From assembly GCA_964400105.1 (NCBI GenBank), contig CAYNTG010000012.1:1-43941 (forward strand): 43,941 bases of DNA. The letters are read 5' to 3'. A program made the position numbers and the translations under genes. This DNA is from CAYNTG01 sp964400105. Its GTDB lineage: Bacteria; UBP14; UBA6098. This document shows, in pieces, positions 33,955 to 42,634 of the stretch; position 1 is the stretch's first letter; every line of letters begins with the position of its first letter. Under the pieces are notes generated by a model that saw only the letters and a list, made by a program, of their open reading frames with translations, was not told the origin of the DNA and did not search any database.

Positions 33955-35355
33955 CTATTTTCTCGTTTTATCTTTGATTTGTAAATCGTCATATTCGATG
34001 GGATAATTTCCGCTGAAACAAGCCGTGCAAAAACCGGTCTTCGGAAGCCCATCGATAGATAGCATCCCATCGAGCGATAGATATTCGAGCGTATCCGCGC
34101 CGACGAAATTCGCGGTATCCTTGACCGACGAGTAGCTCGCTATAAGCCTCTCCGGGTTCGGCGTATCGATGCCGTAAAAGCACGAATGCCTGATCGGCGG
34201 GCTGGCGATCCTGAGATGAACCTTGCTTGCGCCGGCATCGCGAATGATCTTCACCAGCGCCTTCGATGTCGTGCCGCGAACTATCGAATCGTCGATAACG
34301 ACCACCCTTTTCCCGTTCAAAACCCCCTTTACCGGATTATATTTTATCCGTGCGCCGAAATCGCGTATTGCCTGTCGCGGCTGGATAAATGTCCTTCCGA
34401 TATAGTGGTTACGAATTAGCCCGAACTCGAATGGGATTCCGCTTTCACGGGAGTATCCGAGGGCGGCTGTGTTCGAGCTGTCCGGCACGCTGATAACTAT
34501 GTCGGCGTCTGCCGGATGCTCACGTGCGAGTTGACGCCCCATCCTTCTGCGAATCTTATCGACATTCGTGCCAAAAATTCGGCTGTCGGGACGCGAAAAA
34601 TAGATGAACTCAAAGATGCACGGTGAGGGAGTCGATGGTTTGAATGGGAATATCGATTCGACCTTGCCGCTTCGGTCAGCGACGATCATCTCGCCCGGTT
34701 CGAGGCTTCGTCCGGGGGGGAGGTTCAGAAGATCGAACGCGCAGCTCTCGCTCGCCACGACGGTTCCTCCGGTCGGCGTTCGAGTTATCTCCAGCGGCCT
34801 GATGCCAGCCGGGTCGCGAACAGCGATAAGAAGCTCCGGCGTAAGAAAAACGAAACAGAATGCACCGTGAACCTGCGACAATGCATCCGCTATTCCCTCC
34901 GGCGTGGTTAGCTGAGGGCTTTTCGCCAAAAGATGTAGGACGACCTCGGTATCTGTCGTCGTGCGGAATATCGAGCCGCGCTTCTCCATCTGCCTGCGAA
35001 GCTCCCGCGCGTTGACGAGATTGCCGTTATGTGCCCCGGAGACCTTGCCGCGCTTATATTTTATCGTGAATGGCTGGGAGTTTGTAAGGCTCGTATCGCC
35101 GGTTGTCGAATATCGAACATGGCCGATAGCGGCATCACCCTTCATGTCGGAAAGTGCATCCGGCGAACCGAACACCTGCTCGACAAGACCGAGCCCCTTT
35201 CTCTCTAGCAAATCGTGCCCATCGGAAACGACGATACCAGCCGATTCCTGGCCGCGATGTTGCAAGGCATAAAGGCTCATATAAGTCTTGACGGCCGCAT
35301 CGCTTTCGCCGATTATCCCGACGATTCCGCAGGATTCATGAAGACTGTCGAACAT
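33955..35355 (-). CDS. purF: Amidophosphoribosyltransferase
   Basis: The enzyme carries out the first step of purine synthesis: PRPP + glutamine to phosphoribosylamine. The 466-residue product has an N-terminal Ntn glutaminase whose nucleophile is C9, behind the short propeptide MFDSLHES that is removed in this family. The PRPP site VVVIDDSIVRGTTS is in the C-terminal half. It belongs to the B. subtilis-type iron-sulfur form: four candidate 4Fe-4S cysteines are visible in ASESCAFD, HSCFYG and FCTACF. I start at 35355; a longer frame to 35499 overlaps the upstream dehydrogenase gene. The gap to that gene is 13 nt. No other pur gene is nearby. Confidence 0.96.
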   Translation of the reverse strand: MFDSLHESCGIVGIIGESDAAVKTYMSLYALQHRGQESAGIVVSDGHDLLERKGLGLVEQVFGSPDALSDMKGDAAIGHVRYSTTGDTSLTNSQPFTIKYKRGKVSGAHNGNLVNARELRRQMEKRGSIFRTTTDTEVVLHLLAKSPQLTTPEGIADALSQVHGAFCFVFLTPELLIAVRDPAGIRPLEITRTPTGGTVVASESCAFDLLNLPPGRSLEPGEMIVADRSGKVESIFPFKPSTPSPCIFEFIYFSRPDSRIFGTNVDKIRRRMGRQLAREHPADADIVISVPDSSNTAALGYSRESGIPFEFGLIRNHYIGRTFIQPRQAIRDFGARIKYNPVKGVLNGKRVVVIDDSIVRGTTSKALVKIIRDAGASKVHLRIASPPIRHSCFYGIDTPNPERLIASYSSVKDTANFVGADTLEYLSLDGMLSIDGLPKTGFCTACFSGNYPIEYDDLQIKDKTRK

Positions 35356-35368
35356 ATAAATTTCGTCC

Positions 35369-36730
35369 TTAATTCGCCTTAGATGCGTTGACAACGTGGA
35401 TTTTTCCGCTACCGAGCCTGAATATTTTGTCCGTGGTATCCCGATAATCCTTAAGGGCGTTACGCGTATCGAATATAAGCCTCGATTTCGAGACGACACG
35501 ATCCCAATCGTATTGTTTATGGTTCGTCGAGATCACCACCAGGTCCGCCGATTCGAGCAACCCGTCCGTAAGCTCCACCGAATGGAGTTTCCCGCCCTTC
35601 CAGTCGATCGATTCAACGATCGGGTCGTTATAGACGATGTCGGCACCCATCGATTCGAATAACTCCAGCAGATCGAGGGACGGCGATTCGCGAACGTCCG
35701 AGATATCGCCCTTATAGGCCATGCCCATGAGGATAATTTTGCTGCCATTTATAGGCTTGCCGAATTTATTCAGAAGCTCGGAAACACGATCTACGACATA
35801 CTCCGGCATGTGGCTGTTGATCTCGCCGGCAAGCTCGATGAATCGCGCGTAATAGTTAAGGCTCTTGAGCTTCCACGAAAGATAGTGCGGGTCTATCGGA
35901 ATGCAGTGACCGCCGAGTCCCGGACCGGGATAGAACGGCATAAACCCGAAAGGTTTTGTTGCTGCCGCATCGATGATCTCCCAGACATCGACACCGAGGC
36001 GGTCGCACATAAGAGCCAGCTCGTTGACGAGGCCGATATTCACGCTGCGGAATGTATTCTCCAGGAGCTTGACCATCTCGGCGGCCTGAGTCGAAGAAAC
36101 GGGAACGACATTATCAATAGTTTTCTCGTAAAAAGCCGTTGCGACCCTCGTGCATTCCGGAGTGATCCCGCCGACGACCTTCGGCGTGTTGCGCGTTTGA
36201 TAATCCGGATTACCCGGATCGACGCGCTCGGGGGAGAACGCCAGAAAAAAGTCCTCGCCGACCTTCATGCCGGTCTCCTCGATCATCGGGAGAATAAGCT
36301 CCTCGGTCGTGCCGGGATATGTCGTCGATTCGAGCACGGCGATAGTGCCATCGCCGATATATTGCCTTATCTTCTCGGTCGCGTCGAGGATATAGGAGAC
36401 ATCCGGGTCCTTGGTTTTGTTGAGCGGCGTTGGGACACAGATGAGAATTATATCTGCTTTGGATAAAATAGCTGGATCTGTGGTGTTTTCCAAAAGTCCG
36501 CTCTCGATGAGCCTCGCTACGGTCTCCGGCGGGATGTCATCGACATCGGAATCGCCGCCGTTCAGGATGTCGATCTTGCGCTGCGAAACGTCGTATCCAT
36601 CGACGTGAAGCCCAGCTTTACAAGCCTCTACAGCAAGAGGAAGTCCGACATAGCCCATCCCGATAATGCAAACACGCGCACTGCCGTCCGCGATTTTCGA
36701 TATCAGGTTGTCGGCGGTAGTTTTGCCCAT
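35369..36730 (-). CDS. UDP-glucose/GDP-mannose-type nucleotide sugar dehydrogenase
   Basis: The 453-residue enzyme oxidises C6 of a nucleotide sugar to the uronic acid with two NAD+. The NAD-binding Rossmann motif GMGYVG is at 24-29. The catalytic residues are the Lys in EMVKLLENTFR (K221) and C276 in PGLGGHCIPIDPHYL. The C-terminal domain holds G-M-A-Y-K-G-D-I-S-D-V-R-E-S-P. The GGHCIPIDPHYLSWK form is most like UDP-N-acetylglucosamine/mannosamine 6-dehydrogenases (WbpA, WecC) of surface polysaccharide synthesis, so a role in glycans is likely. I chose the ATG at 36730: AAGGAG lies 8 nt before it. It follows metG by 60 nt. Exact substrate is unresolved. Confidence 0.92.
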   Translation of the reverse strand: MGKTTADNLISKIADGSARVCIIGMGYVGLPLAVEACKAGLHVDGYDVSQRKIDILNGGDSDVDDIPPETVARLIESGLLENTTDPAILSKADIILICVPTPLNKTKDPDVSYILDATEKIRQYIGDGTIAVLESTTYPGTTEELILPMIEETGMKVGEDFFLAFSPERVDPGNPDYQTRNTPKVVGGITPECTRVATAFYEKTIDNVVPVSSTQAAEMVKLLENTFRSVNIGLVNELALMCDRLGVDVWEIIDAAATKPFGFMPFYPGPGLGGHCIPIDPHYLSWKLKSLNYYARFIELAGEINSHMPEYVVDRVSELLNKFGKPINGSKIILMGMAYKGDISDVRESPSLDLLELFESMGADIVYNDPIVESIDWKGGKLHSVELTDGLLESADLVVISTNHKQYDWDRVVSKSRLIFDTRNALKDYRDTTDKIFRLGSGKIHVVNASKAN

Positions 36731-36790
36731 ACTAAAATCTCCTTGATTTTTATTTTGCAACGTCTATTTCGTTTGTAATTAATGTTTAAA

Positions 36791-38704
36791 TTATCCGATC
36801 ACAGATCCCGGAGGAAGATCGCCATCGACGGTTAAGACTCTAACGGAATCTCCCGCCTCGGCCGCAAGGAGCATCCCCTGGGACTCATATCCTCTAATCT
36901 TCGCAGGCTTAAGATTCGTTACCACGACGATGGTCTTTCCGATCAATTCCGACGGCTCATACCAGGGCGCAATTCCAGCAACGAGCTGGCGCGTCTCGGT
37001 GCCCATATCGACCCGGAGCAGAAGGAGCTTATCGGCATTCGGCGCGCGGTCGCAGTCGATTATCTTTCCAAGAGCGAGATTTATCTTCGCAAAATGCCCG
37101 ATATCGATCAGCCCCTCCACCGGTTCTTCCGTTGGAAGCGAATGTTCTTCCATTTTAAGCTCCTTTAACATTTCTTTTTCATCGATTCTTGGGAACAGCG
37201 GTTTGCCAACCTCGGTCTGCTTCTCTGGAACGAGCATTCCCCACTCGAATGCGTTGTCGAGTTCTACCTTCTTTTTTATATCCAAACGACGACGAATCTC
37301 GTCGCAAGCATCCGGCATAACAGGCCAGAACAGAATCGATGCCACTCTGAGCGCTTCGGCGGCATTATATAAAACGGTTGATAGGCGTTCGTATTCGCCA
37401 TTTTTCGCAAGATTCCACGGCGCGGTGCTTTCGAGATAGCGGTTGGTTTCCCGGACGAGTTTGTTTGCCGCTTCGATTCCCTTAGAAAGATGCAAGCCGT
37501 TCCATATCTCATCGCGGATATTTTGCGCGGCAATATGGGCCGCTTCGCGGAGATGCGTTTCCTCAACGGTGGATTCTCCAGGTTCCGGGATAAGGCCGTT
37601 GAAATTCTGATGAATCAAACCGAGGACGCGGCTAATCAGGTTTCCGAGATCGTTTGCGAGGTCTGTATTTATCCTGCGAATCATCGCCTCGAATGAAAAC
37701 TGAGAATCGCTGGAGATGACACTATCCCGGATAAGAAAATAACGGAATTGATCGCGTCCGAAGAGCTTCAAAATCTTGGGTATCGGCACGGCGTTGCCGA
37801 GCGATTTGCCCATTTTGACGTCCTCGACCATCCACCAGCCGTGGCTGAATACCGTCTCCGGAGGCTCGATACCGAGCGCGTGGAGCATCGTCGTCCAATA
37901 GACGGCGTGCGTCGTGACGATATCCTTTGCCATAAGGTGATAGTTCGCCGGCCAAAGCTCCTCGAATTTCGAAAGGTGTTCCGGCCAGCCGATAGCGGTT
38001 ATGTAATTCAAAAGTGCGTCGAACCAAACATAGCAGACGAAATCCTTGTCGAATGGAAGATCGATCCCCCACGAAAGACGACCCTTTGGTCGCGAGATGC
38101 AAAGATCGTTGAGCGGTTTTCGCAGAAATCCGAGAATCTCATTTCGCCTCGTTTCGGGCTGGATGAAATTCGGATGTGAATTGATATGATCGATGAGCCA
38201 TTCCTGATGGTTGCTCATTCGGAAAAAATAGTTCTTTTCGGTTAAATGCTTGACCGGACGTCCACAATCTGGACATGCTCCATCGACGAGGTCCTTCTCC
38301 GTCCAAAACCTCTCGCACGGTGTGCAATACCACCCAGAATACTCGTCTTGATATATTTCGCCGAGTTCCCATAGCATCTCTAGCGCCCTTTTGACGGCAT
38401 GTTCGTGCTGTTTGTCGGTTGTGCGGATGAAGTAGTCGTATTCGATGCCAAGCTCGTGCCAGAACTTCTTGAAATTCTTGACATAGATATCGCAATGCTG
38501 CTTAGGGGTCATCCCTTTTGCAGAGGCCGTCTCGGCGACTTTCTGGCCGTGCTCGTCCGTTCCGGTAAGGAAAAATACCTCCTCACCGGCGATGCGATGA
38601 TACCTCGCTACAGTATCTGCGAGAACAGTTGTATATGCATGTCCGAGGTGGGGATTGTCGTTTACGTAATAAATCGGTGTTGTAATATAAAATGGTTTGA
38701 ACAT
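36791..38704 (-). CDS. metG: Methionyl-tRNA synthetase
   Basis: The class I synthetase of 637 residues charges tRNA-Met. It has the HIGH-type motif HLGH (19-22), a one-knuckle zinc set (C127, C130, C144, C147), and the KMSKS-type motif KMGKS at 297-301. The helical anticodon-binding domain follows, then a C-terminal EMAP-II/Trbp111-like tRNA-binding domain (about 535-637; F-A-K-I-N-L-A-L-G-K-I and N-L-K-P-A-K-I-R-G-Y-E-S-Q-G-M). I chose the ATG at 38704, preceded by AAGG 7 nt upstream. A perfect sigma70 consensus promoter starts transcription about 29 nt upstream, making metG the head of a six-gene run. Confidence 0.97.
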   Translation of the reverse strand: MFKPFYITTPIYYVNDNPHLGHAYTTVLADTVARYHRIAGEEVFFLTGTDEHGQKVAETASAKGMTPKQHCDIYVKNFKKFWHELGIEYDYFIRTTDKQHEHAVKRALEMLWELGEIYQDEYSGWYCTPCERFWTEKDLVDGACPDCGRPVKHLTEKNYFFRMSNHQEWLIDHINSHPNFIQPETRRNEILGFLRKPLNDLCISRPKGRLSWGIDLPFDKDFVCYVWFDALLNYITAIGWPEHLSKFEELWPANYHLMAKDIVTTHAVYWTTMLHALGIEPPETVFSHGWWMVEDVKMGKSLGNAVPIPKILKLFGRDQFRYFLIRDSVISSDSQFSFEAMIRRINTDLANDLGNLISRVLGLIHQNFNGLIPEPGESTVEETHLREAAHIAAQNIRDEIWNGLHLSKGIEAANKLVRETNRYLESTAPWNLAKNGEYERLSTVLYNAAEALRVASILFWPVMPDACDEIRRRLDIKKKVELDNAFEWGMLVPEKQTEVGKPLFPRIDEKEMLKELKMEEHSLPTEEPVEGLIDIGHFAKINLALGKIIDCDRAPNADKLLLLRVDMGTETRQLVAGIAPWYEPSELIGKTIVVVTNLKPAKIRGYESQGMLLAAEAGDSVRVLTVDGDLPPGSVIG

Positions 38705-38739
38705 TATCGAGCCTTTCATTATCACAATTTTAATCTTAT

Positions 38740-38768
38740 ATTATAAATCGGCTTAGATCGATTGTCAA
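38740..38768 (-). promoter_or_regulatory. Consensus sigma70 promoter of the metG operon
   Basis: On the minus strand TTGACA (38768-38763), a 17-nt spacer and TATAAT (38745-38740) match consensus perfectly. The start is predicted near 38733, about 29 nt before the metG ATG. Confidence 0.85.
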
Positions 38769-38798
38769 GCAGGTTCGTAGTTTTATCTGTCGGGTAAA

Positions 38799-38847
38799 TG
38801 GACATGGTAACCACCCTGTTTTATAACATACGGGGTGATTGTGTCCA
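38799..38847. promoter_or_regulatory. Imperfect inverted repeat between divergent promoters
   Basis: TGGACA (38799-38804) mirrors TGTCCA (38842-38847), and CACCC (38812-38816) mirrors GGGTG (38833-38837) around almost the same centre. It lies outside both transcripts, between the metG -35 and the cupin -35, so it is a candidate operator for a dimeric regulator. Confidence 0.4.
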
Positions 38848-38866
38848 AAAGAACAGGTATTCCGGG

Positions 38867-38895
38867 TTGCTTTGATTGTCGATTTGAACTATAAT
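38867..38895 (+). promoter_or_regulatory. Promoter for the cupin gene
   Basis: TTGCTT (38867-38872), a 17-nt spacer and a perfect TATAAT (38890-38895) predict a start near 38902, about 49 nt before the cupin ATG. Confidence 0.6.
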
Positions 38896-38950
38896 TATAC
38901 TCGAATCGATTTTAAGAACTAAAAATAGAGTTTCGAGCAGGGGAGTGTCC

Positions 38951-39292
38951 ATGAAGATCGATCATCATAACAATATTGCGCCGGAGGCCGTGGAGGTCGA
39001 AGGCGCACTCGGCGTAACAATCCAGTGGTTGATCTCTTCTGCGGACGGCGCACCCAATTTCGCGATGCGCAGGTTCGTCGTCGAGCCGGGCGGCCACACG
39101 CCGTATCACTCCCACGCACACGAGCACGAGGCGTTCATCCTCTCCGGGAAGGGCAAGGTTATTATCGAGGGGAACGAGTTCTATGTTGAACCGGGGAGTT
39201 TCATTTTTATCGAACCTTATGCTAAACATCGCTTTATGAACGATAGCGACGAAAGCCTAACCTTCCTTTGCATGGTTCCAAATTTAGCATAA
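38951..39292 (+). CDS. Single-domain cupin protein
   Basis: The 113-residue cytoplasmic protein is one cupin barrel. Motif 1, G-x5-H-x-H-x4-E-x5-G, is met by H53, H55, E60 and G66. Motif 2 has P81-x-G-type spacing with H93 and N97. The metal site is therefore complete. Such cupins are sensors, isomerases or dioxygenases; the substrate cannot be told. The ATG at 38951 has GGGGAG 5 nt upstream; a GTG at 38945 in the same frame overlaps that site and is less likely. It is divergent from metG and 30 nt before the DUF1573 lipoprotein. Confidence 0.88.
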   Translation: MKIDHHNNIAPEAVEVEGALGVTIQWLISSADGAPNFAMRRFVVEPGGHTPYHSHAHEHEAFILSGKGKVIIEGNEFYVEPGSFIFIEPYAKHRFMNDSDESLTFLCMVPNLA

Positions 39293-39322
39293 AAAAGAAA
39301 CATTTACAACACTATATAGGTT

Positions 39323-40099
39323 ATGAAAAATTTGCTGTTATCGATCGCCCTATTACTAATTCTGAGCGGATGTTCCGCCAAAACGCCAGCAGGGCCGCCG
39401 GACCCGCAATTCGACACTACGGAATTCAATTTCGGAGTTATACCGGCGAACACGGTAGTGACGCACGTATATAAACTCACCAATGCCGGCGGCGATTCTG
39501 TTGTTATCGAGGACCTTCGTGCACATTGCGGATGCACGAAGATTCCATTGACAACTTCGGTTATCGGAGCCGGAAAGAGCGCGCCTATCGAGCTTCGCTT
39601 CAATTCGAGGGGCTATCGCGGAAAATCTCGAAAATCGGCATCGGTTCGCCTCGATGCGTGCGGCAACAAGGTTTCGCAGAAAATCTTCTTCACGGCATAC
39701 ACGGATACGGCGGCCATTACATTCTCCAGCGGACAAATTGCTGTGAGCGAACCGATTATCGAGTTCGTCGATTCGGTGAAAAAAATCAAATTGGAGATTT
39801 CAAATCGAATCGCGGCATCGCGCAAGCTCGTGATCGTCGATTATCAGGAGGATCGAATCGAACTTTCATGGGAGAAAAAAACCCTCGGGCCAAAAGAAAG
39901 CGCGACTCTCGTTATCGAGCGCAAAGTCCCAACGAACAAGCTTTTCGCATCGATCACAATGGAGATGAAGGGCTATAATAATTCGCGCATCACGATCCCG
40001 GTCCTCGGAAAAGATCGAAAGACTGAAAAAATGAAGAGCGTAAGGAAGATTGCGCCAAGACCGCCGCCAAAAACGAAAATTCCATGGTTGGATAAATAG
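39323..40099 (+). CDS. DUF1573-domain lipoprotein
   Basis: The 258-residue protein has a lipoprotein signal with lipobox L-S-G-C (C17). An Ig-like DUF1573 (ASH/HYDIN-related) domain follows at about 30-125, with the family's hallmark H-C-G-C-T at 68-72. This family is frequent in Bacteroidetes/FCB envelopes and has no agreed function. The C-terminal 130 residues form a second beta-rich domain ending in a basic, proline-rich tail (R-P-P-P-K-T-K). The gene is 30 nt downstream of the cupin and may share its promoter. No strong ribosome site is seen. Confidence 0.85.
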   Translation: MKNLLLSIALLLILSGCSAKTPAGPPDPQFDTTEFNFGVIPANTVVTHVYKLTNAGGDSVVIEDLRAHCGCTKIPLTTSVIGAGKSAPIELRFNSRGYRGKSRKSASVRLDACGNKVSQKIFFTAYTDTAAITFSSGQIAVSEPIIEFVDSVKKIKLEISNRIAASRKLVIVDYQEDRIELSWEKKTLGPKESATLVIERKVPTNKLFASITMEMKGYNNSRITIPVLGKDRKTEKMKSVRKIAPRPPPKTKIPWLDK

Positions 40100-40387
40100 T
40101 ATCTAAGTTGGGTTTTCAGCAGCAAACCGGGTCGGGCTGGCGCGGGCGGGCAATGCCCGCATATGAGGCCGATGCGACGACCGGGGATAATCGATGCTTC
40201 GTTCCGGGGCGTCGTAGCTCATGTTTTACTCAAAATGTGTCGGGCTGGCGCGGGTGATGGGTCGCGGTGGGTTGTGGTTTTTGCGGCCGGAATGTATTAA
40301 TAAATTATTCCTATAATGGCCATAGCAAAAACCGTGACAGCCCGGGGGGTGGGGCAGGCAAATATCCACAGAGCATGTCGAATATTA
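40100..40387. other. Noncoding, GC-rich structured interval
   Basis: No gene is supported in these 288 bases. They contain the GC-rich block at 40131-40254 (listed separately) between the convergent DUF1573 and glcD-like genes, and an AT-rich patch near 40296-40315. Confidence 0.5.
40131..40254. repeat. 16-bp direct repeat flanking a structured GC-rich block
   Basis: GTCGGGCTGGCGCGGG occurs at 40131-40146 and again at 40239-40254, 108 bp apart. Between them are a perfect hairpin (GCGGGC / GCCCGC, 40146-40151 and 40155-40160) and a longer CGACG / CGTCG pairing. It could be a decayed repeat element, a dispersed intergenic repeat or a structured RNA. There is no U-tract for a terminator. Confidence 0.55.
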
Positions 40388-41776
40388 TCAAATCGCCTTA
40401 TCCGGATTCAAAATGCCGTTCGGGTCGAATGCCGCCTTGATCCGGGCCATAAGCTCGCGCTCCGCCTTGCCGACACCGATCGGCAGATACCGCCGCTTCA
40501 AGATTCCAATACCGTGTTCCGCCGTGATAGTTCCTCCGAGCGAGACCGCGAGTTTAAAAAGCTCCGGCACATACTCCTCCATGATTTTCCCCCAGCGCTC
40601 GTCCGGGATATCGTCCTTGAGCGCGTCGATATGGAGGTTGCCGTCCCCGGCATGTCCGAACGAGAGCACCCTTATACCGAATCGCTCGCCCAGCTCGCGC
40701 GCACCACTCCATAGCTTTCCGAGGCTCGCTCTCGGCACCGCGACATCCTCCGCGACTATCGTTGGGCTTACTATTCGCAATGCGTCGCGCATCGATCTTC
40801 GTGCGTCCCAAATCCGCTCCTGAAACGGCCGCGTATCCGCCACGAGAACATCGACCGCGCCCAGCTCGAGCGCGATCTCACCCAATTCGAAATATCGTTT
40901 TTCGAGTTCCTCTTCGCTACCGGAATCGAGCGAGACGATCAGCTGTGCATCGACTTCCTTCATCGGAAGCTCTTTGCCGAGCGCATCGCTTGTGATACGA
41001 ATCAACTCCCCTTCCATGAACTCGATAGTCGATGGAACGATTTTCCGGCGGATAATCTCGCTCACCGCCGCAACAGCATCCTCAACCGAGTCGAATCCGA
41101 TGAGCAGATCGACATGATGCATCGGCAGCGGGAGCAATTTCAGAGTTATCTCGGTCGTTATAGCGAGCGTCCCCTCGCTTCCGATAACTATCTGCGCGAG
41201 GTCGTATCCCGCGACGTTTTTGACCAGTTTTCCTCCGTATCGAATGATCTCTCCGGTTGGCAAAACCGCGCGGAATCCCTTAACATAGTCCCTCGTCAAT
41301 CCGTATTTCACGGCAGTCATGCCGGCGGCATTCGTCTGAAAATTCCCTCCGATGCTGCAGCTATCCATGCTCGCCGGATCGGGCGGATAGAAAAGGCCCT
41401 TTGCCTCGACCGCGCGTCGAAGATCGCCGGTTATCACAGCCGGCTGCGTTACAACCATTAGATTATCCTCGTCAATCTCGATGATTCGATTCAATCTTTC
41501 CAGCGAGATCAATATCGCAGAGTCTATCGGTATAGATCCGCCTGCGACGCCGGTTCCGAGGCCGCGAGGCACTACCGGCAGGCACTTCGAGTTCGCATAC
41601 TTGAGGATTTCCGCGATCTTTGTTTCATTGTCCGGCAAAAGCACGATCGATGGCGTCGCGCTGAGATTGGGTGATTCGTCGTGGCAATAGTCCTCGACCC
41701 TCTCATCGATTCTGACTTCTTCGGCAATCTCCGTCAGTCTTTGAATGTCTTCCCGTGTCGGCTTATTTAAGGCCAT
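40388..41776 (-). CDS. glcD: FAD-linked oxidase, GlcD-type (glycolate/D-lactate dehydrogenase-like)
   Basis: The 462-residue flavoprotein has the FAD-binding type 4 domain with P-R-G-L-G-T-G-V-A-G-G at 70-80 and I-G-G-N-F-Q-T-N-A-A-G at 142-152. The FAD-oxidase C-terminal domain has the metal-binding H-A-G-D-G-N-L-H (375-382) and E420-H421-G-I-G. This matches GlcD and bacterial D-lactate/2-hydroxyacid dehydrogenases. No glcE or glcF gene is in the window, so its electron acceptor is unknown. I chose the ATG at 41776 because GAGGG lies 5 nt upstream; an ATG at 41794 lacks a site. It follows rdgB by 10 nt. Confidence 0.9.
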   Translation of the reverse strand: MALNKPTREDIQRLTEIAEEVRIDERVEDYCHDESPNLSATPSIVLLPDNETKIAEILKYANSKCLPVVPRGLGTGVAGGSIPIDSAILISLERLNRIIEIDEDNLMVVTQPAVITGDLRRAVEAKGLFYPPDPASMDSCSIGGNFQTNAAGMTAVKYGLTRDYVKGFRAVLPTGEIIRYGGKLVKNVAGYDLAQIVIGSEGTLAITTEITLKLLPLPMHHVDLLIGFDSVEDAVAAVSEIIRRKIVPSTIEFMEGELIRITSDALGKELPMKEVDAQLIVSLDSGSEEELEKRYFELGEIALELGAVDVLVADTRPFQERIWDARRSMRDALRIVSPTIVAEDVAVPRASLGKLWSGARELGERFGIRVLSFGHAGDGNLHIDALKDDIPDERWGKIMEEYVPELFKLAVSLGGTITAEHGIGILKRRYLPIGVGKAERELMARIKAAFDPNGILNPDKAI

Positions 41777-41786
41777 ATCGCCCTCG

Positions 41787-42386
41787 TTATTCATCTCTAT
41801 TCAGTATTTGCTCGATCAATTTTTTAAGCACGGTAAACGCTTTCGCGCGGTGGCTAATCGCGTTCTTCTCTTCGCTTGATATCTCCGCCATCGTTCGTCC
41901 GTCCGGAAGTTTAAATAGCGGATCGTAACCGAATCCGCCGTCGCCATGCATCTCCTCGGCGATTCGACCGTTCAAAACACCGGAGCAGGTGTGCTCCTCG
42001 CCATCCGGCATAACTATCGCGGCGACACAGCTAAAATGCGCGCTTCGCTTCGCAGGTTTTAAACCGTTCATTGCTTCGAGGAGCTTCTTATTGTTATCGC
42101 TGTATGTGCAGTTCTCTCCGGCATATCGCGCGGAGAAAACCCCCGGCGCGCCATCGAGCGCATCGACAAAAAGGCCGCTGTCGTCGGCGATTGCCGTCAT
42201 TTTCGTAAATTCGCACGCCTCGCGCGCCTTTTTAAGAGCATTCTCGACGAGTGTCGCGCCATCCTCGACAGTCTCAGGAAGATCTGGAAACTCCTTCAGG
42301 CTATGGATTTCGACCGGAAGGTCCGATAAAATATCCCTAACCTCGTTGAACTTATTCGCGTTACCGGTTGCGAAAACGATTTTCAT
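41787..42386 (-). CDS. rdgB: XTP/dITP diphosphatase (Ham1/RdgB)
   Basis: The enzyme hydrolyses non-canonical purine nucleoside triphosphates (ITP, dITP, XTP) to monophosphates, keeping them out of DNA and RNA. The 199-residue length is standard. Motifs are ATGNANKFNEV at 6-16, the metal/catalytic D68-D69-S-G-L, P-G-V-F-S-A-R-Y, and G-G-F-G-Y-D-P-L-F followed by S-H-R. A GGGG stretch lies 8 nt before the ATG. The stop is 10 nt before the glcD-like start, so the two are probably co-transcribed. Confidence 0.96.
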   Translation of the reverse strand: MKIVFATGNANKFNEVRDILSDLPVEIHSLKEFPDLPETVEDGATLVENALKKAREACEFTKMTAIADDSGLFVDALDGAPGVFSARYAGENCTYSDNNKKLLEAMNGLKPAKRSAHFSCVAAIVMPDGEEHTCSGVLNGRIAEEMHGDGGFGYDPLFKLPDGRTMAEISSEEKNAISHRAKAFTVLKKLIEQILNRDE

Positions 42387-42534
42387 TAACGAAACCCCGA
42401 TTCAATTTATCCGTCGATGAATTCTATTCGGGTATTCTATTGCAAAAAGCGATATATATCTACCGTTAATTGGAGATTTAGGCAAAAAGTGCCTTTTAGA
42501 AATGGACGAATTACGTTTTTAACTGACAGAATGC

Positions 42535-42634
42535 NNNNNNNNNNNNNNNNNNNNNNNNNNNNNNNNNNNNNNNNNNNNNNNNNNNNNNNNNNNNNNNNNN
42601 NNNNNNNNNNNNNNNNNNNNNNNNNNNNNNNNNN
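42535..42634. other. Scaffold gap (100 N)
   Basis: Exactly 100 unknown bases, the conventional filler for a gap of unknown size. It truncates the minus-strand lipoprotein gene, so any reading frame across it is meaningless. Confidence 0.98.

Noticed and set aside
42480..42497. AGGCA/TGCCT hairpin followed by TTTT
   Set aside because: The stem is only 5 bp and the U-tract faces the plus strand, where no gene lies upstream. On the minus strand it has no U-tract.
42437..42534. Continuation of the truncated lipoprotein reading frame beyond the N gap
   Set aside because: The gap length is an arbitrary 100 bases, so frame continuity is meaningless; the resumed 30-odd residues show no recognisable family.
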